Shown here piece by piece: positions 8,598-18,978 of a DNA stretch of 64,000 nt. Location: assembly GCF_002355735.1 (NCBI RefSeq), contig NZ_AP014879.1, positions 1,054,001 through 1,118,000 of the forward strand, in the 5' to 3' direction. The notes under the pieces were generated by a model. The model saw nothing but the letters and a program-made list of their open reading frames with translations. It was not told where the DNA came from and did not search any database. Made by a program: the position numbers and the translations under genes. This DNA comes from Sulfuricaulis limicola. Its GTDB lineage: Bacteria > Pseudomonadota > Gammaproteobacteria > Acidiferrobacterales > Sulfurifustaceae. Each line of letters begins with the position of its first letter. The stretch's first letter is position 1.

Positions 8598-10940
8598 ATG
8601 AATGACGGATTGCCGGGATTTTTTCCACCACCCGCCCTTCGAAGCGCCGGGATGGTGATCATCCTGCTCTTGGCGGCCAGCTGCAGCTTGTCCAAATGCC
8701 AGAATGATAATGCCCCACAGGTGTTCTGTGATTCGGGCGATTTGCCGCCTTCCGGACCCGCCCCCTTTGTGCCCGCACCACCCACGCTTGAAGTTCCCAC
8801 GACTCCGTACGCGGAGCTTTTCGTTTCGCCGACGGGTGGCGGCAGTGCGTGTACATTCGCCCAGCCTTGTTCGCTGACTCAGGCACGCGACCGCGCGCGT
8901 GTATTGAGCAGTGGCATGCCGGGGCACATTGTCATCTCGCTCATGGGCGGCCTCTACACCCTGGAAACCACGTTTGCACTTACCCCGCTTGACTCCGGAA
9001 AAAACGGCTATCGGATTTTTTATCAAGCCTATCCCGGGGAAACTCCTGTTCTTGGGGGTGGAATCAATATAACAGGCTGGGTGCTTTTTGACGGCAACAA
9101 GAATATTTATCGTGCCCCGGCCCCCGCTGGCTTGCGTACGCGCCAGCTTTACGTAAACGGAAAACGGGCCACGCGCGCAAGAAGCGATTTGCATCCATCG
9201 GGCTTTATAAAAACAGCGAGCGGTTATCTGGCCCCGGATGGAAGCATGGCGAGCTGGAGAAATCCGGCGGATATCGAGATTGTCGAGCTGGTTCGCTGGA
9301 AAAACCAGCGATGCGGCGTTGCCTCGATCAGCGGCACATCAATTACCATGAAGCAACCATGCTGGTCACTCTCCCAGGCCGCGCCACAAGCCATTCCGAT
9401 GGGATTGCCCACCTGGATCGAAAACGCGTACGAGTTGCTGAATCAAAGCGGACATTGGTACCACGATCGCTCGGAGAACTATCTCTACTACATTCCGCGT
9501 TCCGGGGAAGACATGGCGATCGCAGAGGTCATCGCACCGGCGCTGGAGACGCTGTTGCGGATACAGGGAACCCCTGACGATCCGGTGCAAAATATAACGT
9601 TCAGCGGTCTGACATTCACGCACTCGACCTGGAATGGACCGAGTGACGCATCAGGATATCCAAGCGTGCAGGCAGGCTTTGTCTTGACCGAGTCTGGCGC
9701 CAAGATCAAGACCCCGGGTGATGTCTGGATTGACTATGCCCAGGGTATCGTCTTTTGGCGAAATACATTCAGGCAACTCGGTGCCACGGCACTGGTTTTC
9801 GGAAATGGCAGCAAACAGAATCAGGTCACGGGAAATATCTTTGAAGACATTTCCTCGGGCGCGATCACGATGGGCGATGTAGATCAACCGAATACTGCAG
9901 ACCTCCGTAACGTCACCAGCGGGAACTGGATCACGAACAATTACATTGCCTCAACAGGACAAGACTACTTTGACAGCACTGGCATTTTTGTAGGTTATAC
10001 GGACACCACGATCGTCGCTCACAACGAGGTTACCGGACTGCCTTATACGGGAATCTCGGTCGGGTGGGGCTGGGGTGAGTCGGATCCTAGCGTGGCCATG
10101 AACAACCAGATTATCAATAACCGGGTGCATCAGGCCATGCAGCGTCAGCAAGATGGCGGAATGATTTACACGCTTTCTGCACAACCGAATTCCGTCATAT
10201 GGGGAAACCATCTGCTGGCACAGACATTTGACTACGCCGCCATTTATCTGGATGAGGGCACACGCCATTTTATTATTGGCGACAATGTGATCAGTTCCGC
10301 TCCCTACTGGCTCATGGATCATACGCTGTTGTCACCAGGCGATTACACCGTGAAGACCAACTATGTTGATGCCAGTGCCGCGTGCACATTCATGGTCAGA
10401 CAACCGGCCATCGTGGTGCCCCTGGGAGGATGGACAACAGCGGCTCTGAATATCATGGATAACGCCGGCCTCGAGGCCGAATATCAGGATATCCGTCCGG
10501 GAGTATTGCGCCTGGAAGCGGAAACCTATGGCACGGCTGGATTGGATGTCGGCTACCACGATTCCGACATGATCAACGCGGGCGGTATTTTTCGCAACGA
10601 CGGAGTAGATATCTATTCCTGCCTGACGTGTTCAAACGATCACATTGTAGGACAAATTCAGACTGGTGAATGGTTGACCTACTCCATCTATATTCCGAAA
10701 TCGGGCTTGTATGACTTTGACTTCATTGTTGCAGCGGATAACACAAACAGTCGAATTCAGCTGATGATCGATGGAGTGCCGGCCGCCACGATGGCTGATG
10801 TTCCGGATACCGGTAATGCGGATATTTACCAATCCGCCAGACTCATGGGCGTGAACCTCCCGCAGGGTCCGCATATCATCCGCACGGCATTTACCGGATC
10901 TTTCAATTTCGATTATTTCACCATTACTCTGCGTCAATAG
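8598..10940 (+). CDS. Lipoprotein with parallel beta-helix and C-terminal CBM6 domain
   Basis: A 780-residue exported protein. The N-terminus has a hydrophobic segment ending in LLLAASC, a good lipobox, so it is probably anchored to a membrane facing the periplasm or surface. A proline-rich linker follows (residues 45-70), then a long right-handed beta-helix region (about 80-620) rich in N, G, T and V with short repeats such as NNYIASTGQDYFDSTG and NEVTGLPYTGI. Residues about 635-780 look like a CBM6 domain, with LEAETYGTAG and GEWLTYSIYI. Such proteins usually bind or cut polysaccharides; no catalytic residues can be assigned. The ATG at 8598 is preferred over a TTG nine bases earlier, while 8652 is also possible. 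It is the last chromosomal gene before the island. Confidence 0.75.
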   Translation: MNDGLPGFFPPPALRSAGMVIILLLAASCSLSKCQNDNAPQVFCDSGDLPPSGPAPFVPAPPTLEVPTTPYAELFVSPTGGGSACTFAQPCSLTQARDRARVLSSGMPGHIVISLMGGLYTLETTFALTPLDSGKNGYRIFYQAYPGETPVLGGGINITGWVLFDGNKNIYRAPAPAGLRTRQLYVNGKRATRARSDLHPSGFIKTASGYLAPDGSMASWRNPADIEIVELVRWKNQRCGVASISGTSITMKQPCWSLSQAAPQAIPMGLPTWIENAYELLNQSGHWYHDRSENYLYYIPRSGEDMAIAEVIAPALETLLRIQGTPDDPVQNITFSGLTFTHSTWNGPSDASGYPSVQAGFVLTESGAKIKTPGDVWIDYAQGIVFWRNTFRQLGATALVFGNGSKQNQVTGNIFEDISSGAITMGDVDQPNTADLRNVTSGNWITNNYIASTGQDYFDSTGIFVGYTDTTIVAHNEVTGLPYTGISVGWGWGESDPSVAMNNQIINNRVHQAMQRQQDGGMIYTLSAQPNSVIWGNHLLAQTFDYAAIYLDEGTRHFIIGDNVISSAPYWLMDHTLLSPGDYTVKTNYVDASAACTFMVRQPAIVVPLGGWTTAALNIMDNAGLEAEYQDIRPGVLRLEAETYGTAGLDVGYHDSDMINAGGIFRNDGVDIYSCLTCSNDHIVGQIQTGEWLTYSIYIPKSGLYDFDFIVAADNTNSRIQLMIDGVPAATMADVPDTGNADIYQSARLMGVNLPQGPHIIRTAFTGSFNFDYFTITLRQ

Positions 10941-11070
10941 AATCGAATAAACCCGATATCCGGACATTAAGCGCCCACCCGCGTGGCGTGTGACGGCCAC
11001 GCCGGTGCGCGGCGAGCCGCCGTGACTATTCCCTCTGCTGAAACAGGATCAGGGGGGGGGGCTGGCAAGG

Positions 11071-11105
11071 AAAAGGGCTGCGACATGGCAGCCCTTTTGT
11101 TTTTT
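11071..11105 (+). terminator. Strong hairpin terminator at the island edge
   Basis: Perfect 11-bp arms AAAAGGGCTGC / GCAGCCCTTTT with loop GACATG, followed by a T-run (GTTTTTTGG). It can end the lipoprotein transcript on the plus strand and, before the island arrived, the tRNA-Leu transcript from the other side. Confidence 0.8.
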
Positions 11106-11160
11106 GGTACCGAGGGTCGGAATCGAACCGACACGGTGTTGCCACCACCAGATTTTGAGT
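11105..11160 (-). repeat. attL: displaced 3' half of tRNA-Leu
   Basis: These 56 bases are identical to 49696-49751, the 3' half of the intact tRNA-Leu(CAA) up to the anticodon. Outside them the two sites diverge at once. This is the direct repeat left when a tyrosine recombinase integrates into the 3' part of a tRNA gene, so it marks the left boundary of the island. Confidence 0.9.
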
Positions 11161-11903
11161 GGCCCTTAGGAAGTAGGGCGCGTTTACGATCAACCACTTG
11201 CATCGCTTGCCCGCGCCCGAACCCTATTTGAATCTCCGCATCTTCCAATCGCGCCCGGTTCCGCGCTGGCACAAATCTGGCACAGGCGTCTTGTCGCACT
11301 TAGTTCATCATAGGAGCGTGCAGCAAATTCGATTCATCCGACCGCCTTGCCCTTCCTCCTGAGTCACTGGTAACCCAGAGCCCCAGCCACCGCCACCGCG
11401 CTCACGGCCTCGCCGAGCGAAGGGGCTTGGGACCGAGTACTACTAGTGACTAAGGACGCCGTACCACCTTGCCTGAGGTTCCGCGGCACTGTGCCCGTGG
11501 GCATGAAGGGCTGGGCGCGGCCGGGGCCGGGGCCTTGAATTTCGATCCCCACTACCTTGCCAGATGGCTGCGGCCCCAAAACTGCCAGGAATCATACCAG
11601 AGGCCAAGGGTGCTGCCCTGCCCCCGCTTAGTGTAGGATTTCAGGAAAAGCTGTGTAGAGGAGGGGGGACCTGATCGCCTACCCGGATTCAAAACCAGCG
11701 ACACTTTCTGCCGAAGCCTATCCCATCCGGCGACACCTTGTGGTCGGAGGCGCAAATGGCGCCGTATCCTATAAGAGGAAGTAACCGGATGCTAGGGTGA
11801 AAACGTTGTTAACGTCTCCCGCAGCGAGCAACTTAAAAAACGAAGACGATACAAACAAGAATTAGAAAAACCACTTCACTAAAACAGAAGTCATAGAGCC
11901 TAA
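11161..11903. other. Left end of element 1; no gene
   Basis: The first 124 bases (to 11284) closely match 21098-21221, the left end of element 2, and end with the motif TGGCACAAATCTGGCACA at 11267-11284. From 11285 to 11903 I see no supported gene: the short frames there have no ribosome binding sites and unconvincing composition. The final 60 bases are AT-rich and probably hold the promoter for the downstream operon. Confidence 0.6.
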
Positions 11904-12230
11904 ATGGACCAATCTAAACTCAACTGGATTGCCAATTTCATCTGGGGCATCGCTGATGATGTTCTGCGCGACTTATATGACACTGAACAAGTACCGCTGC
12001 TGGAGGATGGCGGCATGGAGGCCTTCCTAAAGCGCGAGGTGTTGCCCCATGCTGCGGATGCCTGGTACGACCCTGAGAGCATCGAGACTGGTTATGAGGT
12101 CAGCTTCACCCGCTACTTCTACAAGCCACAGCCACTACGCACGCTCGAAGAGATCCGCGCCGGCATACTCGCGCTGGAGAAGGAAACCGAAGGACTGCTG
12201 GGAGAGATCATCGGGGGAACTATGCGGTGA
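11904..12230 (+). pseudogene. hsdM: Internally deleted hsdM (type I methylase remnant)
   Basis: The first 25 residues (MDQSKLNWIANFIWGIADDV and on) match the N-terminus of type I modification subunits. The remaining roughly 80 residues (MEAFLKREVLPHAADAWYD, then GYEVSFTRYFYKP and LRTLEEIRAGILALE) match the extreme C-terminus of the same family. About 400 central residues, including the SAM-binding and NPPF catalytic motifs, are missing, so it cannot methylate DNA. The join is in frame and the start and stop are intact. The stop overlaps the GTG of the helicase, so the small frame may still deliver ribosomes to the operon. Identification rests on recalled family termini. Confidence 0.75.
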
Positions 12231-15200
12231 ACGATCTTATCCGCATCGCAACAGTCGAGCTCGCTCGCTTCCTATCCACCAAGCTGCCCACTTTGTCTCC
12301 AGACTGGTGGCAAAAGTCTGTGGTGGGCCGACTTAGCTTCCAGCAACAGCGGATGGTGCAGGAGCGAGGCTATGCGACGCTGCAACAGCTCGACTTTGCC
12401 GCACTGCTGCGGGTTCTGGATCAGAACTGGTACGAGCTTTCCAACGTCATCCGCGTCCCCCGTGAAGGCCGGACATGGGTGAAAGAACTGCAGACGGTGC
12501 GCAACAAATGGGCGCATTTATCGGCGGAGGCGATGCCCGCCAGCGAAGCATACCGGGATGCCGATACCCTTGGCCGTTTGCTGGCAATGATTGGTAGTGA
12601 TCCTGCCTCGATCAATGCCGTCGAGTCGGCCAAGACCGCTGCCGTTACTGCGATGGCGGGGAGGGGAGGCCCCTCTTCCCAGGGGATGTCGTTGGACTCC
12701 AACGCAGCAGTCCTCGGCACGGCAGAGACGAAACCCAACGAGCCCGAGGCTCGCGTCACGGCGGCTCCAGCATCGTTATTCAAGATGGGCGACTTGGTTG
12801 CCCTTCGCTCAAATCCGGCTACGGTTATGCCCGTGATCGAAGTGCTTCCCGGTGGGGCCGAATGTCGCTACCGCGTGTTTCATAACAACGCTAAAGCCAC
12901 CTACTATGAGAGGCAGTTACAGGCGCCTGCAGTTGCGGTGGATGAGCGCAGAATACTCACGGCCCATGAGCTGCACGCGCGATTGACGAGCCTGCAGATA
13001 CTTTCGCCGTCGAGCGCCAATCTGTTCTCGCTGCGTTCCGGGCGGGTTCAGTTCGTGCCTTACCAGTATCGTCCGGTACTAAAGCTCATCCGTGCCGATC
13101 GCCCCCGTTTGCTGATCGCTGACGAGGTCGGCGTGGGCAAAACCATTGAGGCCGGATTGATCATCAAGGAACTGCGAGCACGGACGGACATTTCCTCAGT
13201 ACTCATTATCTGTCCTAAGGCGCTGGTTGCGGAGCGCAAGTGGCTTGTCGAGATGAAGCGTTTCGACGAACACTTCACGGCACTCGATGGCCCGCTGCTT
13301 CGGCATTGTCTGCACGAAACGAATCTTGAGGGCGAATGGCCTGAACAGTACGCCAAGGCTATCCTGCCGTTCTCGCTCTTCGATTCCGATCTCCTGTTTG
13401 GACGCAGCGGACGAGGCGGAAGGAAGGATGAAGGTCTATTGAGTCTCGACCCGCCACCGAAATTCGATCTTGTGATCGTGGATGAGGCACACCACATCCG
13501 AAATGCCGAAACTTTCCTGCATCAGGGTGTGCGCTACTTCTGTGATAACGCGCAGGCTGTGTTGCTGCTCACTGCGACGCCGGTGCAGTTGGGGAGTGAT
13601 GATCTTTACACGCTGCTTAATGTGCTTCGCCCCGATCTGATTATCGACCACGCCAGCTTCGAACAGATGGCTGAACCGAATCGCTCTATCAATATGGCGA
13701 TTCAGCATTGCCGCGCGGCACAAAAGGGTTGGCAACGAGAGGCGCGCACCTGTCTGGATGAGGTGGCCCAGACCGAATGGGGTCGTTTGTTCATTCGTGA
13801 ATCGCCAGCCTTCCAGAGCATCCACGACCGGCTGCAGGAGGATGGCCTCGGCGACACGGATCGGGTGGGGCTCACGCGCGCCATCGAAGAACTCTATACC
13901 TTCAGTCCACTGATCAACCGGACGCGCCGTCGGGACATTGGCGAGTTCACTACCCGCAAGCCCGAAACGGTAACTGTGGAATTCACGGGCGAGCAAAAGC
14001 GATTGCACGACGGTTTGCTCGACGTGGTTGCGCGGATTCTGGCCTTTTGCCACGGCCAACAGAACGTGAAGTTCATGATGACGACGATTCGTCGGCAAGC
14101 GGCAAGTTGTCTCTATGGCTTGGCGCCACTCCTGCAAGACATGCTCACTGGTAAGCTCGACCGTTTGGAGCTGATGGAAGCCAGCGATGGTGATGAGGAC
14201 ATTGATCTGGGCTTCATTGATCAGGTTCGGGCGGACATCAATGCCCTGCTCGAACAGGCGCGCAATCTCGATCCATATGACCCCAAGGTAGCGGCATTTA
14301 CCAAAGTCCTCCTCGACAAGAACAAGCTGACCAACAACAAGGTGCTGGTGTTTAGCACGTTTCGTCATACATTGGCTTACCTGGCTGCGCACACGCAGCG
14401 CACGGGCTTGCGTTATGGTCTGATCCACGGCGATGTACCTGACGAAGAGCGAACCAATCTGCGTCGCCGCTTCGCGCTGCCCAGGGAAGATGCGGACGGG
14501 CTGGACGTGCTGCTTTCCTCCGAAGTCGGCTGCGAGGGCCTGGATTTCCAGTTTTGCGACCTGCTCATCAATTATGACCTGCCCTGGAACCCAATGCGGA
14601 TCGAACAACGCATCGGCCGTATTGACCGCTATGGCCAGAAAAGCGAGACGGTTGCCATTGTCAACTTCGTGACTCCGGGAACCGTGGACGCCGACATTTA
14701 CGAACGCTGTCTCTGGCGCATTGGCGTGTTTCAGCACGCGGTGGGTGGCAGTGAAGAGATTCTTGGAGAGATTACCCAAGAACTCCATGACATTGCCGAG
14801 AGCTTCAACCTGACGCCAGATGAGCGGGAGAGGCGACTGACACAACTCGCGGATAATGGCATCCGCCAGATCCGTGAGGAACAAGAACTGGAGTCGAAGC
14901 AAGCCGAACTGTTTGGCCTGAACATCCCGGGTCAGTACTGGCGGCAAGAGATTGAGGCAGCGGAAACCTACTGGCTGTCCTCCGCGGCCATGCACCGCTG
15001 TGTGTCGACCTATCTTTCGTTACGCTTGGGGAGTGACATCGAGCAACTCTTGGGAGAAAAGCCACTAAAGACCCTGCGGCTGAGTCAGGATGCGAGAAAT
15101 AAATTGCTGGATGACTACAGGCGCCTGCCACGTTCCATAGAGCTAATTGCACGCGACTGGGAAAAGTGGCTGAAGGGAGCACAGCCTACAATGGCTGTCA

Positions 15201-15829
15201 CCTTCGATCAGACGACCGCCGCCGAAAACCCAAAAGCTGCACATCTATCCGTTGTGCATCCGCTGGTACGTCAGGCGGCCCATTACCTTGAGCTGGATGA
15301 GCCAACTTACGTCAGTTTGTCGGTAGAAGACGCCGACCTGCCGCCTGGCGAGCATCGCTTCGCCCTGTACCGCTGGACAAAGCATGGGGTCAAACCTGAT
15401 GAGGCACTGGTTGCGGTGGCGGCCGATCCTGCCGTTGAAGCCGCGCTGCTGAAGATTCTGCAATCAGCCACAGAAACCGGAAATGCCGCTTTGCCAGAGG
15501 CTGTCGAGTGTGATGCACTCGATGTTCGGCATCATGGTAAGTGGACTGAGGCGCAAGCGAATCACATTGCCGAGAACCAACAATTGGTGGAGCAACGCAT
15601 TCAGAGCCTAACGGTGAGTCACGGGGCGCGCTGTAAAGCCATCGAGGACCAGATTGCCCGCGCCACAAACGACAAGATTCGGTTAATGAAGGAAAGCGAG
15701 CTAGTCCGCGCCAACGCAGACTTCGCCAGGCGCCTGGAGCAGATTCACAAGGCGGCGAACAGTGCCGATATTTTGGCCGCGCCGGTAGTATTTGGGACGA
15801 TTGCAATAATGTCGGGGGAGGCCAAGTGA
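12227..15829 (+). CDS. HEPN-SNF2 helicase, candidate defence protein
   Basis: A 1,200-residue protein. Residues about 1-125 resemble the Swt1-type HEPN domain and contain RNKWAH (near 91-96), the Rx4H motif of HEPN ribonucleases. A linker follows, then a SNF2/RapA-type superfamily 2 helicase: Walker A DEVGVGKTIEAGL (near 300), DEAH box VIVDEAHHIR (near 415), LLLTATPVQ (motif III) and a C-terminal helicase lobe with SSEVGCEGLDFQ, LPWNPMRIEQ and RIGRIDRYGQ (motif VI, near 800). The last 300 residues have no recognised domain. The GTG start is in a GTGA overlap with the mini-hsdM, and the stop overlaps the next gene the same way. The layout suggests an ATP-driven sensor of foreign nucleic acid with an RNase head; function is inferred, not shown. 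Confidence 0.75.
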   Translation: MNDLIRIATVELARFLSTKLPTLSPDWWQKSVVGRLSFQQQRMVQERGYATLQQLDFAALLRVLDQNWYELSNVIRVPREGRTWVKELQTVRNKWAHLSAEAMPASEAYRDADTLGRLLAMIGSDPASINAVESAKTAAVTAMAGRGGPSSQGMSLDSNAAVLGTAETKPNEPEARVTAAPASLFKMGDLVALRSNPATVMPVIEVLPGGAECRYRVFHNNAKATYYERQLQAPAVAVDERRILTAHELHARLTSLQILSPSSANLFSLRSGRVQFVPYQYRPVLKLIRADRPRLLIADEVGVGKTIEAGLIIKELRARTDISSVLIICPKALVAERKWLVEMKRFDEHFTALDGPLLRHCLHETNLEGEWPEQYAKAILPFSLFDSDLLFGRSGRGGRKDEGLLSLDPPPKFDLVIVDEAHHIRNAETFLHQGVRYFCDNAQAVLLLTATPVQLGSDDLYTLLNVLRPDLIIDHASFEQMAEPNRSINMAIQHCRAAQKGWQREARTCLDEVAQTEWGRLFIRESPAFQSIHDRLQEDGLGDTDRVGLTRAIEELYTFSPLINRTRRRDIGEFTTRKPETVTVEFTGEQKRLHDGLLDVVARILAFCHGQQNVKFMMTTIRRQAASCLYGLAPLLQDMLTGKLDRLELMEASDGDEDIDLGFIDQVRADINALLEQARNLDPYDPKVAAFTKVLLDKNKLTNNKVLVFSTFRHTLAYLAAHTQRTGLRYGLIHGDVPDEERTNLRRRFALPREDADGLDVLLSSEVGCEGLDFQFCDLLINYDLPWNPMRIEQRIGRIDRYGQKSETVAIVNFVTPGTVDADIYERCLWRIGVFQHAVGGSEEILGEITQELHDIAESFNLTPDERERRLTQLADNGIRQIREEQELESKQAELFGLNIPGQYWRQEIEAAETYWLSSAAMHRCVSTYLSLRLGSDIEQLLGEKPLKTLRLSQDARNKLLDDYRRLPRSIELIARDWEKWLKGAQPTMAVTFDQTTAAENPKAAHLSVVHPLVRQAAHYLELDEPTYVSLSVEDADLPPGEHRFALYRWTKHGVKPDEALVAVAADPAVEAALLKILQSATETGNAALPEAVECDALDVRHHGKWTEAQANHIAENQQLVEQRIQSLTVSHGARCKAIEDQIARATNDKIRLMKESELVRANADFARRLEQIHKAANSADILAAPVVFGTIAIMSGEAK

Positions 15830-18800
15830 GCTTTCTCGACGAGGTTAGGAAGGACAGAGAGCCTCTGGCCCACGTTCTGAAAAAGCACCGCGGAATTCGT
15901 AAGATCGTTGAGGACCTGTATCCCGACCGGGCACACTTCATCTACGAACTTCTCCAGAACGCCGAAGATGCAGGCGCCACGCAGGCGAGATTCGTGCTTT
16001 GCCAAGATTCTGTCAGCTTTGAGCACAATGGCCGTCCTTTCACCGAGAAAGACGTATGGGGCATAACGGACATCGGCGAAGGAACAAAGGCCGGCGACGA
16101 AGACAAAATTGGCCGTTTCGGCGTCGGCTTCAAAGCTGTCTTTGCTTACTGTGAAACCCCCCATATTTATTCGCCAACATTCTCCTTCAAGATCTCGGAA
16201 CTGGTCTTGCCGACGGAACTTACACCTAACTCAGGGCTTGGCAAGAACACCTGCTTTCAGTTTCCCTTCAACAACCCCAAGAAGCCCGCGCCAGCGGCCT
16301 ACGAAGAAATCAAAGTGGGACTTGAGGGCCTGGTCGAAACGACACTACTTTTCCTCTCACATCTGGAGTCAATCCGATGGAAGATTGGGCAGCAGCCAGC
16401 TGGCGAGGTTCTGCGGATCAAACATTCCGAGCATCACATCGAAGTGTTGAAGCAGTCCGGCGGAAAGCCGACCACAAGCTCCCATTTCCTCCAGTTTACT
16501 AATCCAGTCACAGGGCTGCAGAAGCAGTACGTTGCTGTCGCGTATGAACTCGATTTCTTGCCTAACATTGCTGCGTTTGATGCCAACAAGCCGTTGGACA
16601 AGCAACTGAAGATCAACCCTGCCAACCCGGGACGAGTTGCGGTGTTCTTCCCAGCGGAAAAAGAAACCTCTGGCCTGCGTTTTCATCTGCACGCGCCATT
16701 TGTGCCAGAGTTGAGCCGGGCCAGCATCAAGGAAACCCCGGCCAACGGTCCGCTGTTCAAGCAACTTGAACGACTGGCCGCGTCCTCATTGCACACCGTG
16801 CGCGATCTGAAGCTCCTGACCAGTGATTTCCTGGCTGTCCTGCCCAATCAGCAGGATGATATTCGGGAACGGTATCTGCCCATCCGCGATGCCATCATTG
16901 TGGAAATGAACGACAAACCCTTGACGCCCACGCACTCGAAGTCGTACGCACCTGCCAAGACCTTGTTGCAAGCCAAAGCGTCGCTCAAAGAGTTGCTGTC
17001 GGAAAAGGACATCGAGTTTCTGGTTGATTACAATGAAGATCCGCCTCAGTGGGCAATTGGAGCCTCACAGAAGAATAGCAACATGGATCGTTTTCTGTCC
17101 GGACTGGCCATCACTGAGTGGGATACTCAGCAGTTTGTGGAGCTGCTATGCAACAAAACAGGCACTAACCCATACAGCTTTTTGCCGCCGAAAAACGTAA
17201 GCCCCGACGAGGTCATGGCGTGGCTCTCTTCCAAGCCAGAAGAGTGGCACCAGCGGATGTATAGTCTTATTCGTGAAGATTTCTTGGTGGGTCCCGACTA
17301 CAAGAGAAGGCGATCCATTGAACGACTTAAGCCGCTTCGCATTGTCCGGCTCAATGATGGTACCTACAGCGTCGGGCGCAAGTGTTACTTTCCCGGTGAC
17401 GAAGTAGAGTCCGATGAAATTCTGCCTCGCGTCGCCAAGGGCGTGTACTCATCCGGCAAGAGCAAGGCAGAGCAGGATGAAGCCAGAAAGTTTCTGGAAG
17501 AGCTTGGAGTGCGGATAGTTGGTGAGGTTGAGCAGATCGAAGTGATTCTAACGACGCGATACACCTATGAGGCCGAGGTGCCGGATGAAGACGTATATCG
17601 TAGGGACTTAGAGCGCTTCATCACATTGGTTGAGAAAGAGCCGGTTCATGCGGAGTTATTCGCTGATGCGTATATCTTCCATCGGGCCTGTGACGACTGG
17701 AGTAAACCCGGTGATGTGTTTCTCGACTCGCCTTACCTCGATACCGGACTGAGCGCCTATTATTATGTCCTTGGAGAAAATGCGAAGAAGGCGGCTTTGG
17801 CTCAGAGCTATCAGAACTGTGGGATCCCAGTTGAAAAAATAGCGAAGTTCGCACAAGCGGTCGGTGCGCAAGCCAAGCTTGAGATCCAATTGACTTCATG
17901 TTATTCGAATCCAGACGTCGATCGATTGGTGTGGGCCGCGCCGGGAGGATGGTCGGCGCGTTACGGTATCAATGAAGATTGGACGATTGAGGGCGCAGAA
18001 GAGTTGCTGGCGAGGAACGACGAAGCACTGTCACGCTTAGTCTGGAAAACGGCCTGCGATAAAAAGGATGACGACTGGCTTACGGCAAAATTCCGCAATA
18101 ATTCTCAAAACCAAGTCAGAGAGGCTGCATCACAACTGGTCTGCATATTGAGAGACGCCGCATGGATACCCCAAACGGACGGGCGGTTTGTCCGTCCACC
18201 AGAAGCTTCAAGAGAGCTACTTCCAAGGGGGTTCGCCTTCGATAAGGGCTATGAATGGCTGAAGGCAATCCGCTTTGGCGAAGAAGTGGAAAATCGCTCA
18301 GAGGAGTACAGGGAAAAGCAGGTCACGGCAGAGAGATTGGGGTTTACCGACGCGGATACCTTTGAACGGGCCAAACAGTTCGCTGCGCTTCCTAAAGGTG
18401 AGCAAGAACGCATTCTGGCAGATGCGCAACGCAGGCAGCCCGCTGAACTTCCTGATCACGAGCCCCGGAACCCTGAACGGCGGGAAGCGCATGTGGGTGG
18501 ACAAGCCACCGAGGCGCCCGAACGGCTCACCGAGGTGCGCACGCGCACCGTCTCCGTGGGGGTTGCGGAAACGAAACAACAAGCCGAGCAATATCTCCGT
18601 CAGCAATATACGAATCCCAACGGTGAGATGTTCTGCCAAATGTGCAGGACACCGATGCCCTTCACGCTCGACGACGGCAACTATTACTTCGAGAAGGTCG
18701 AGTTCCTTCCAGAACTGAAGAAGCGCCACTACCAGAACTATCTGGCGCTGTGCCCGAATCACGCGGCCATGTTCCTGTACGCCAACGGATCACGTGATCG

Positions 18801-18975
18801 GATGAAGGACATTTTTGTCGAACTCACGGGCAACGAGCTTCAAATCGTTCTGGCGCAGAAGCACTTCATGATTTACTTCACCAAGACCCACATTGCCGAC
18901 TTGAAAAGGGTTATCGAGATTGACCAGCGGGAGGCAGAATTGGCCCCGAGCGACACTATCGACGGAGATGCGTGA
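15826..18975 (+). CDS. Sacsin-like HATPase protein with C-terminal zinc/HNH-like region
   Basis: A 1,049-residue protein with an N-terminal GHKL (HSP90/sacsin-type) ATPase: ELLQNAEDAGAT (N box, near residue 42) and DKIGRFGVGFKAVF (glycine box, near 95-106). The large middle part (150-900) has no motif I recognise. The C-terminus has CQMCRTPMPF (near 935) and LALCPNHAAMF (near 975), a paired-cysteine and C-P-N-H pattern like degenerate HNH/zinc-ribbon nucleases, although the first histidine pair is not clear. It is translationally coupled to the helicase (GTGA) and 3 bases from the DUF262 gene. Sacsin-type ATPases occur in several defence loci; the role here is inferred. Confidence 0.7.
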   Translation: MSFLDEVRKDREPLAHVLKKHRGIRKIVEDLYPDRAHFIYELLQNAEDAGATQARFVLCQDSVSFEHNGRPFTEKDVWGITDIGEGTKAGDEDKIGRFGVGFKAVFAYCETPHIYSPTFSFKISELVLPTELTPNSGLGKNTCFQFPFNNPKKPAPAAYEEIKVGLEGLVETTLLFLSHLESIRWKIGQQPAGEVLRIKHSEHHIEVLKQSGGKPTTSSHFLQFTNPVTGLQKQYVAVAYELDFLPNIAAFDANKPLDKQLKINPANPGRVAVFFPAEKETSGLRFHLHAPFVPELSRASIKETPANGPLFKQLERLAASSLHTVRDLKLLTSDFLAVLPNQQDDIRERYLPIRDAIIVEMNDKPLTPTHSKSYAPAKTLLQAKASLKELLSEKDIEFLVDYNEDPPQWAIGASQKNSNMDRFLSGLAITEWDTQQFVELLCNKTGTNPYSFLPPKNVSPDEVMAWLSSKPEEWHQRMYSLIREDFLVGPDYKRRRSIERLKPLRIVRLNDGTYSVGRKCYFPGDEVESDEILPRVAKGVYSSGKSKAEQDEARKFLEELGVRIVGEVEQIEVILTTRYTYEAEVPDEDVYRRDLERFITLVEKEPVHAELFADAYIFHRACDDWSKPGDVFLDSPYLDTGLSAYYYVLGENAKKAALAQSYQNCGIPVEKIAKFAQAVGAQAKLEIQLTSCYSNPDVDRLVWAAPGGWSARYGINEDWTIEGAEELLARNDEALSRLVWKTACDKKDDDWLTAKFRNNSQNQVREAASQLVCILRDAAWIPQTDGRFVRPPEASRELLPRGFAFDKGYEWLKAIRFGEEVENRSEEYREKQVTAERLGFTDADTFERAKQFAALPKGEQERILADAQRRQPAELPDHEPRNPERREAHVGGQATEAPERLTEVRTRTVSVGVAETKQQAEQYLRQQYTNPNGEMFCQMCRTPMPFTLDDGNYYFEKVEFLPELKKRHYQNYLALCPNHAAMFLYANGSRDRMKDIFVELTGNELQIVLAQKHFMIYFTKTHIADLKRVIEIDQREAELAPSDTIDGDA

Positions 18976-18978
18976 TCC

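Noticed and set aside
13436-14995. 519-residue frame on the minus strand inside the helicase gene
   Set aside because: It is a shadow of the conserved SNF2 helicase frame, has no recognised domain and no ribosome binding site.
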